Below are positions 56,585-64,000 of a stretch of 64,000 bases of DNA, in pieces. The stretch is from Diaporthe sp. PMI_573 (Eukaryota > Ascomycota > Sordariomycetes > Diaporthales > Diaporthaceae). The DNA lies in assembly GCA_021399435.1 (NCBI GenBank), contig JAJTUP010000015.1, forward strand, positions 1,054,001 through 1,118,000. Reading direction: 5' to 3'. Both the position numbers and the translations under genes were made by a program. Positions within the stretch are counted from its first letter, which is position 1. Each line of letters begins with the position of its first letter. The notes below the pieces were generated by a model. The model was not told where the DNA came from. It did not search any database and saw only the letters and a list, made by a program, of their open reading frames with translations.

Positions 56585-57256
56585 CTAAAAGGCTTCCAGC
56601 CCAGCAGGTGTTCCGAACCATGCACCCAGCTCATCGGCGTCCTTGTCTCGGCCCTCACTCGCCATGAAGAAGTCGGTCAACCTGGCCGTCTCGCCGTCGT
56701 CCTCGACGGGCCACTCGACCTTGACACCGTTCCCCTTGGCGTCGATCATATCCTTGGCCGTGCCCCAGCTGAACCTGCACTCGGGACCCCACCCGAACAC
56801 GGGATGCATGTTGGACCGCATCCAGGCGACGCACCTCCCGTCAGAGGGGTAGCCGGAGCCCCAAGCCATCCCCGCTGCCTCGGCCTGCTCCCCGTGCGCG
56901 CTGCTGGCGTGTCGCCGGTACAGGACCTCCAGGGCGGCGTCCCTCGTCACCTTTGCGCAGACGCTGGCGGCGGACACGCAGGGGTAGAGGGAGTCGGCCT
57001 TCTTGGCGACGGTGATGCTGATGGCGGGGAAGACGCGCTCGAGCTTCTTCTGGTACGCGGCGGGCTGGCCGATGGTGTCGACGTAGATCTCCTTCACGTT
57101 GACGCCGCGCGCGAGCACGCCCTGGATCAGCGCCATGGTGGCGTCCATGGCCTGGGCGTTGAGGTTGTACGCGGCCGAGGGCCGGAGCATGTTGGCGGAG
57201 ATGTCGCGGGCCGACAGGGCGGTGGTCGCCCAGCCGCAGCGGGAGTGCAGCGCGTT

Positions 57257-57300
<44 letters not shown>

Positions 57301-57691
57301 TGTTGGCCGAGGGCGTGCACAGCTTCTCCATCAGGGCGGATCGCACGGCCGGGGTCAGCACCTTGGAATCGTCGAAGTGGTGCTTCTCGCGCAGCAGCGG
57401 GTCGGACAGCCCGAGCGGCAGGTAGAAGACGCCGTAGACCATGGGGCCCAGCACGGGCCCGCGCCCGGCCTCGTCGACGCCCAGGCAGCAGGGGACACCA
57501 TCGCCGGGCTCTGAGGACGGGGACGCGAGGGCGGGCGGCACGGGCGAGAAGTGCGAGTAGTTCTCGCCAGCGAGGAGGGGTCCTTCGTGGATCGAAGGCG
57601 GGATGAAAACGTCCGAGGCTGGCGTCTCGAGGGCCGTGTCGGCCTCGGTCATCTGCGTGTCCTCCATGTTTGTTTCTGTAATTTGGAACAT
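56585..57691 (-). CDS. rnh201: RNase H2 subunit A
   Basis: Catalytic subunit of ribonuclease H2, which removes ribonucleotides and RNA primers from DNA. Intronless, 368 aa from ATG 57691; a second ATG at residue 9 (MEDTQMTEAD) is also possible. The N-terminal 60 residues are disordered. The catalytic core opens with CLGVDEAGRGPVLGPMVYG (D73, E74), then HFDDSKVLT, KEIYVDTIGQP with the third acid, ITVAKKADSLYPCVSAASV (the conserved K-AD-YP-V-AAS loop) and GSGYPSDG. An insertion of six Gly and eight Asp sits between the first and second core segments, encoded by in-frame GCC/GTC trinucleotide repeats (57255-57300). Gene symbol follows the yeast orthologue. Confidence 0.93.
57255..57300. repeat. 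Trinucleotide microsatellite within RNase H2A
   Basis: (GTC)n followed by (GCC)n on the + strand; on the coding (minus) strand it specifies Gly6-Asp8. The number of units is likely to vary between strains. Confidence 0.9.
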
Positions 57692-58201
57692 TGTTTCCGG
57701 CGGGCGACAGGCCGGGGCGATGTCTACTTCGTTCGGGGCTGAGACGGCAGCATCGGCGGAGTTGAATGATGCACTGAAGTCGGTCTTTTTTGTTGACTTG
57801 GTATCCGTGAAGGGTAAAGCGCGGGCGCCATCAATAGCCGTTTATGCGCGTCCCATGCGCGTCCGGGTCGCGTCCGGCCACAGATTTCCCCAAGTGCTAC
57901 TAAGTACATCTGTACCTTTAGTGGGTGGCGGCCCCAGCTCCCCCTCCAGTCAGTGCTCCCAGGACTTGACCACAGAACCGCACACCCGCCCTGGCGCTCG
58001 ACAACAAACACCAACAAAACTGACCACGGGATCTTTTCTCCGAGACGAGCGTCGCATTGAATCACATCACGTTCGCTGGCGCTTCTTTTCCTGGCTGTCT
58101 ACAATTTTTTATTGTCATTGACATAAATAACCACCCGCGCGACTCGCAGGCCGCCCGCCGTATCTCTTGCTTCGCTGTGTCAACATCCACAACCGCGCGA
58201 C
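57692..58201. promoter_or_regulatory. Divergent promoter, RNase H2A and Mif2
   Basis: A 510-bp gap between divergent start codons. It holds both promoters; no clear TATA element, and I see no other feature. Confidence 0.5.
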
Positions 58202-60337
58202 ATGGCGCCGCGTCCATCGGCGCAACGGCGCTCCAATGCGCAAAGCGAGGCTTTTCACGACTTGGGTGTCAGGGGCCGGTGAGTCAAGTTCAAAGGTGAA
58301 AATCCCCCATCGCGCAGTGCTGACTTGCCCTTTTCTCTGCTAGGAAAACCGGCGTCTTTCTCAAGGATACCGGTGCCCGCGACGAGCATGGCATGCAGCC
58401 ACTGGACGACATCTTCTCCTCCCCCGAGAAAGAGAGCCAGAATGGTACTGAGGACGACGATGACGACGAAAGCGACGAGGAGCCTATGGATATTGACGAG
58501 AGTGAGCCTCCCTCTTCCCGGGACCGGCCTCCCGAGTCGCACAGCCTTTCAGAGAGACAGACTAACGCGGTGCCTGCGCCTTAGCCACTGGTCCAGCGCC
58601 ATCAGCATTCATGAACGGCAGTCGCTTCCCTCCCGCGCGCGCCAGGTCGCCGCCAAAGACCAACATGCAGTCACCAGCGAAGCGAAATCCCCACCTCGGC
58701 CACTCATCATCTCCCATCCGGGGTTCCGTTGTGCGGCCCAGTGACGACGCATCATCTTCCCCCAGGCCGGCGCGGCCTCCTCAACGGAAGCTCGATTTCA
58801 AGAATAAGCCGAGCCTCCCGAAGACAAATGGTATCAACGGCAAGGGCAAGGCGGCTGCGACTACAAATGGTCATGTTTCGCCGGCTGAAGAGGCCGACGA
58901 GGAGGAGCCCCAGCTGGACGACGAATCAATGGCGATCCTAGATGGAGGTGACGACCACGCTGAGGATGACGAGGAGGCGTCTGTGGAGGATGATGATGCT
59001 ACAGAGCCCGCAGATGTCGAGGAAGAGGAGCCGCCCGCACCTCCTGCAGCCAAGCGCAAGGGGCGACCCAAGAAAGCAGCCCCTGTTGAAGAGGCGGAGG
59101 ACGCCCCCGAAGAGACGGTCGAGGAGCAAGTTGAGGAAGAACCGATCATGCAGTCCGTCGAGGCTGACGCAGAGCCTCCGCGTACTGGCAAGAAGAGAGG
59201 ACGGCCGTCCAAGAATAAGGCCGCCGAAGAAGCGACAGCTGGCCAACCAACAAAAAAGAAGGCAAAACGGGTGTCCGACGTTGCTGGTGACGAGACAGGC
59301 GAATCATCTCAGCAGAACAGTGGGCGGAAAAGGGGTCGGCCCAAGGCAACCAAAGCGGGTGGAGAAAACGATACTACGATACCCGCCAAGAAGCCGACTG
59401 TACCTAAGCAAAAGCAAGCCAAGAAGCACAGGGTATCTACCGGCGTCGGTGATACGTCACTCGCAGAGGTGCCACGGGGCCCACCACTACCAAAATCTCG
59501 AGGGTTGATGATTTCGCGACGGGAGACTCCGGGCGGCTTGACGACGCGATCCGGGCGTACTTCCATTCGACCGATTCAGTACTGGAAGAACGAGCGCGTT
59601 GAGCTTGATGACGACGAAGTCTTCGACGACGGCAAGCAACACATCAGACTGCCGCGCATCAAGGAGATCGTCCGCTACGACGAGCCGGAGGTGGAGCACA
59701 AGACGGCGTCTCGTCGCAAGGCTGGCAGGCCCGCTGCGGGGAAGAAGGGCAAGCGCCGAGGATACGACTCGGAGGAGGACGAGCTCGAGCCCTGGGAAGA
59801 AAATGCCGACTCCATCTCGGGCGAGGTGGTCGTCTGGCAGCCCGAGCACGAGCTCAACCCTCCGGGACCAGACGAGCAGATCGAGGTCGCAGAGGAGCAG
59901 CTGGCGGTATCCGCAGGGGCGATCGTCACCCGCGAGATCCGCAACGCGACCTTCAAGTTCGCAAAGACACTGAGCACGCCCTTCTTCGGGGCCGGCGTGG
60001 TCGACCTGCCGCCGCACTCGGAGAAGAAGCCCAAGAACGCGAGGAAGATGCATATGGCCTTCTTCGTCTTCTCGGGGCGCGTCCAGGTCACGGTGGCGGA
60101 CACGACCTTCAGTATAGGCAAGGGGGGCATGTGGTTTGTGCCAAGAGGTAAGGATACACGCACGCACACACCAAAGCGCGGTCGAGTCGTGCAACTTGTG
60201 GTGCGCACATCTGGCTAACGTGATCTGCAGGCAACTATTACAGTATCGAGAACGGTCATGACCTGCCGGCGAGGATTATGTTTTCTCAAGGCTGCGAGGT
60301 GCTGAGTGGTGCTACAGAGGCCAGTATGATCGCGTAA
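58202..60337 (+). CDS. Mif2/CENP-C kinetochore protein
   Basis: Inner-kinetochore protein that links CENP-A nucleosomes to the outer kinetochore. Exons: 58202-58278, 58344-58501, 58585-60147 and 60231-60337; 634 aa, phases consistent. The N-terminal part contains RKTGVFLKDTGARDEHGM, the Mis12-contacting region. The middle is long, acidic and disordered with three AT-hook-like blocks (KRKGRPKK at about 235, KKRGRPSK at 281, RKRGRPKA at 327). The CENP-C motif is at about 395-415 (TTRSGRTSIRPIQYWKNERVEL, with the conserved R and YW). The C-terminal cupin dimerisation domain is at about 525-625 (FFVFSGRVQVTVADTTFSIGKGGMWFVPRG, then NYYSIEN across the last intron). The three introns are small and the last splits the cupin. 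Confidence 0.92.
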
Positions 60338-61234
60338 TTATCGAAATGCGGGAGGTTTCACGTCTTTTACGGGAGACTGTGAGGGTGTTTGTCGTCATGT
60401 TGGTACGAAGATCCGGCTTTGGGAGGCAGTTTCACTCTACCCATATCACGTTTGCGAGCGGGCCATGTTCAAATGCAAATGCAAAGGCGTCTACCAAGGG
60501 GAGGAAGCCGACGATGAAATTCATGCAGTCAAGCTAGAAATTTCAGAATGGCCTTTGCTATGGTACAAAAGCCCTGCTACCAGAAACGACCTCAAAAAGT
60601 TCGGACTCATATATCTGCATGGTGTTGACGCTGAATATTGTGACGGAGAAGGATATGGGTTCAGAGCCGTCCAATCTCTTGTAGAGTAAACCTCGTGTAG
60701 TTGCTTACATTTGGAGGAGGTTGATTTTTCAAATGGTGCGGATGATACGCGGACCCGAGTCTGCGGGTCGCTGGTTCTGCTGATACCCTTCTCTCCTGTG
60801 GCGTGGTCAGGCTTGTGCTCTCCGGCGGTATACCTGGTTTCTTTCGTGGTCAGATGGACACTGTTTTTCTGTTTTTCTTAGTTCTTGTTCAGGTCTGGGC
60901 AGTCGGATATCCTTGGGCCATGCGGTTACCCCCCTGGTTTCGCATACAACGCGGCGGCATTGTGGGATGGGTCAACCTCTTTTGTTACAGCACCCTACAG
61001 GACAACCTCCCATGGGACAACCTCTCATGGGACAACCTCCCATGGGTCAACCTCCTATAAGACAACCTCCTATAAGACAACCTCCTATAAGACAACCTCC
61101 TATAAGACAACCTCCTGTAGGTCAACCTCTTTTAGAACAGTACCCTATGGGACAACCTCCTATAGGACAACCTCCTATAAGACAACCTCCTATAAGACAA
61201 CCTCCCATAGGACAACCTCTTGTGGATAACATTC
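60338..61234. other. Convergent flanks with minisatellite
   Basis: Convergent 3' flanks of Mif2 (+) and Yme2 (-). Half of it is taken by the 15-bp minisatellite at 60993-61220. The frame through the repeat (60913-61323) is an artefact of period 15. No other gene. Confidence 0.5.
60993..61220. repeat. 15-bp minisatellite directly after the yme2 stop
   Basis: About 15 units of the type ACAACCTCCTATAAG / ACAACCTCCCATGGG on the + strand, with two subtypes (central ATAAG units, outer ATGGG and ATAGG units). It begins 15 bases beyond the yme2 stop codon (61235) and so lies in or at its 3' UTR. On the yme2 sense strand a unit reads CTTATAGGAGGTTGT. Confidence 0.9.
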
Positions 61235-64000
61235 TCAAGCCTCCTGAGCCAGCACCTTCTTCAGAGCTGCCATGTCCGTCTCGAACACTGCGATCTTATT
61301 ATGAGAAGTCTGCAGCTTGTTGAGCAGGTAGTTGATCCGCTCGGTAGTCTCCCGAGGCTGCCTAGGAAGGGACCCCAACAGACTGAGTTCATTTTCGACC
61401 TTGTCGATAGTCTTTGCTTCGACCTTGGCCAGCTCAGTCAGGACAGCGAGGTCCAACCTGGCCTTGAGTACCGGGTCGTGGAGCAGCGCGGCAAAGGCCG
61501 CCTGGTACACGGGCTTGCCTGCCTGGATCGTCTGCGGGCGGCCGCGATGGGACCTGACGGTGATGAGCTCGGCATTAGCGAGGGACTCGAGTGCCATCTC
61601 GCCGTTCTCGACACCCGGGCTCGTCGACAAGGCAAACGTGTTGGACAGCAAGACCTCATTGTAGCGCAGCGACTCCTTCTTGGCGATCTCCTTGATCAGG
61701 AGCCAGGCCTGCTCCGTCGAGTACTTTCTGTCGCCTTTGTTGGGCAGCAGGTACAGCTTGATTATCTCCGAAGCGCTCTGGTCAATGATCTCCTGCACGG
61801 CCTGCCGGGGGCTCTGCCCTGTCTTCATGCGCCGGGCGAGGAACTCCAGATCGGTGAGGCGGCCGCCGAGAACCTCGATCACCTCGTCCAGTTCACGAAG
61901 GTCCTGTTTGTGCTCTGGCTTGGAGTCCTCCGCCTTCGCGTCTCCCTTTTCTCCACGATTCTTTGACAATTTGGGCTCGGCGAAGTGACTCATGACGTAC
62001 TTCTTCGCGACGTCCGGGGACAGATCGCCAAGTGCGATCGTTCGGAAGACTCTGTCTGGCAGTGACTTGGACAGCGGTTTCGAATACGACGTGTCGCTGG
62101 TCATGAAGACCACGTGGGCGATGTTGGCCTGAACAAGGACCACTGCCCACTCTGAGAGCTTATCATATATGATGCTGGTCTCCTCATTCTTGAGAAGGAA
62201 GTTGTCGATGACGACGACTGCCCTCTTCTCCGGGTGCGCCTCGAGGAAGGCATCATCGCTCGAGTCTGCGTCGCCGAAGTCCTTGTCACGGCCTGACAAA
62301 GACACATCCTTCAGGGCCGCGGCGGTGATTTGGAGGATCTTATTAAGTTGCGAGTCAAGCGTTTCCGAGAACCCAGACTTGACCCCGGTGGTGCTCTGGA
62401 TGGCGAGATCGATGAGACTGCTCAGTTGGTTCGCCCAAGAGAAGATCGGGCGGTACCCAACTGCGCTGGCGAGCTTCTTGATTGTGCCGCTCTCGCCTCT
62501 GGCCTCAATGATTGGCTTGCAATCAATCACCAAGACATCCTTCCGGCCACCAAGCGCTTGGTCCATAACAAGCTCCTCCTTGCCTGAGCCACGTGGGCCC
62601 TGCACAACGATGAAAGTGTCCGCAGACTCCATCAACCACTTCTGAATCTGCTCAATGGCGTCACGTCGGTGAGTGAAGAGGGCTTTCAGACTGGCGTCTT
62701 CCGTCTTGTTCTTCCTGAAGGCTAGGATATCGTTGGTATGGCGCTTGAACCACTGGAAAATTGAATTGTCCGAGAGACTGAAAGACTTCTGGATATGTGC
62801 CTTGACGAAGAATTCCCGGATCGGGTCGAAGATGACAACTGTGATCGCTGCAAGCAAACCCGCAATGACCGGGATAACAATTCGAGGGTGGTTGGTGAGC
62901 CAGTCCCAGAAACGGAGGTTTTTGGTGAAACGTTCGTATGAGAGCCGAAGTTTGGTGCCGGCTCCGCCGAGCTCTTCTGGAACCACAATGCCATGGAGGC
63001 AGTTCTTGGCCATGATCGCATCTCTCACGAAGGCATAATCGAGGTAGGCGTATCTGGGGACCACCTTGGAATCTGATGCCTGTACCTGGATGTCGGCAAT
63101 CTTACCAAACTTGCGGAAGAGACTGAATACGGTCTCCTGGGACAGCTCCACCACCTCGGCGCCGGGTTCTTTCGCTATGAATTCGATCCTCAACCTTCCT
63201 CGCGGGACGTTGGCGGCGAGGTCTTCAAGCCATGGAATCCCTTTGACAAGGCCAACCTGAATTCCTCGGAAGGGGTTGAACCAAGGTTTTATGGACTTCT
63301 CCTGCAAGTACCTGGACAGCTTTGTTTCAACCTGTTCCGCAGTCTATATTAAATATCAACAAATTTGTCTGCATACATATTGAACGGGGGAAATACCATT
63401 TCTGGTGGGTGGCTGAATTTCACAAACGCTCCGCCATCCTTCAACCGAGGTATAATTTCTGTAACATTCTAGAAGCATGATGTTAGCATGTCTCTGAACG
63501 AGTCAACTGGAAGCATTCCTTCTCTACCCTCTCACCCTCCTACCTCTCACCCTCCTTCCTCTCACCCTCCTTCCTCTCACCCTCCTACCTCTCACCCTCC
63601 TACCTCTCACCCTCCTTCCTCTCACCCTCCTTCCTCTCACCCTCCTACCTCTCACCCTCCTACCTCTCACCCTCCTACCTCTCACCCTCCTACCTCTCAC
63701 CCTCCTACCTCTCACCCTCCTACCTCTCACCCTCCTACTTCTCACCCTCCTACTTCTCACCCTCCTACCTCTCACCCTCCTTACTCTCAACCTCCTTACT
63801 CTCACCCTCCTAACTAGTAGCCTCCTACCTCTTAGCCTCTCAACCTGCTCCCTCTATACCCCCTCCCGTCTTGAGAAGATCTGCCCGAAGGCGATCACAA
63901 GGGCCAAGGGATAAAAAGAAAAGTCTATTACCAGAGAGTCATCTTTTGGGATGCCGCGTTTGACCAAGTTGATCGGGTCGGCAATGCCCAACGAGGACTT
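61235..64000 (-). CDS. yme2: Yme2 (mitochondrial escape protein 2), 5'-truncated by window
   Basis: Inner-mitochondrial-membrane protein required for mtDNA and cristae maintenance. Visible exons (minus): 63932-64000, 63397-63468 (24 codons) and 61235-63343; all joined at phase 0. The N-terminal exons lie outside the window, so the start is unseen. It has an RRM-like region (FSLFRKFGKIADIQV and YAYLDYAFVRDA), then a single hydrophobic segment (IVIPVIAGLLAAITVVIFDPI). A P-loop ATPase follows: VVQGPRGSGKEELV, then AVVVIDNFL as the Walker B-like strand. Next comes a long helical C-terminal part ending in LNKLQTSHNKIAVFETDMAALKKVLAQEA. The intron between 63932 and 63468 is 463 nt, about four times the local norm, because it holds a minisatellite. 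Confidence 0.92.
63527..63815. repeat. 15-bp minisatellite inside a yme2 intron
   Basis: About 19 units of CTCACCCTCCTACCT on the + strand, with TTCCT and TACTT/TTACT variants, inside the intron 63469-63931. On the sense (minus) strand each unit reads GTGAGAGGTAGGAGG: purine-rich, with GG/GGG runs and an embedded GTGAG. The first eight units show a block pattern T-S-S-T repeated twice when read as codons (a 60-bp higher-order unit). Edge units diverge. Confidence 0.95.

Noticed and set aside
60913..61323. 136-aa + strand frame of GQPP/RQPP repeats
   Set aside because: The 15-bp period keeps any frame open. It overlaps the yme2 3' end and has no supporting gene structure.
63527..63815. Possible CRISPR array
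   Set aside because: Direct tandem units without unique spacers, in a eukaryotic intron.
63488..63817. 109-aa + strand frame of SHPPT repeats, and its antisense VRGRR frame
   Set aside because: Translation of the intronic minisatellite. It lies within a yme2 intron and no function needs it.

Overview
The window looks like nuclear DNA of a filamentous ascomycete, probably a Sordariomycete. Genes lie on both strands, most with one to six short GT-AG introns of about 50-130 nt. The housekeeping set is typical of these fungi: the complex I 75/78 kDa subunit, Sey1, Yme2, mitochondrial ribosomal protein S33, a Pumilio protein, a CENP-C/Mif2 protein with a C-terminal cupin, an SDE3-like helicase and Cys-type SelO. 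All gene models were built by hand from reading frames, splice signals and family motifs. In each intact model the exon lengths add up to a whole number of codons.

Layout. 0.3-2.2 kb: a five-exon MFS permease. 3-9.3 kb: three secreted or cell-surface proteins (a PF04185-type acid phosphatase, a spherulin-4-like protein and a small GPI-like protein). 11.9-12.5 kb: a YbjQ-fold protein. 14-15.6 kb: a pepsin-type protease with an apparent frameshift. 16.4-18.1 kb: a MYND-finger protein with an in-frame TGA. 19.5-22 kb: a Pumilio protein. 23.3-25.4 kb: mS33 divergent from an Rnt1-type RNase III. 26.1-27.1 kb: a membrane-anchored acyl-CoA-binding (Atg37/ACBD5-type) protein. 28.1 kb: an unknown soluble protein. 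29.6-32.1 kb: the complex I 78 kDa subunit with micro-exons. 32.5-33.5 kb: a KPWE-motif (Pex39-like) protein. 34.3-36.3 kb: a mitochondrial PP2C phosphatase. 37.8-41.5 kb: a GH63 (YMR196W-type) protein. 41.8-43.9 kb: SelO. 44.5-47.5 kb: an SF1 helicase. 48.3-49.5 kb: an aldo/keto reductase with a possible mitochondrial presequence. 51.2-52.2 kb: a fructosamine kinase. 52.7 kb: tRNA-Gly(GCC). 53.7-56.4 kb: Sey1 with a one-base frameshift. 56.6-57.7 kb: RNase H2A. 58.2-60.3 kb: Mif2/CENP-C. 61.2 kb to the right edge: Yme2, 5'-truncated by the window and associated with two 15-bp minisatellites, one inside an intron and one just after the stop codon.

The genes form no operon or biosynthetic cluster. 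Mitochondrial functions are frequent (complex I, mS33, PP2C, SelO, Yme2, perhaps the reductase), and there are two peroxisome-linked proteins, but co-function is not implied. I found no CRISPR array, no intact transposon and no clear novel multi-gene system. The most unusual signals are the paired minisatellites at yme2 and three otherwise well-conserved reading frames that are each broken once.
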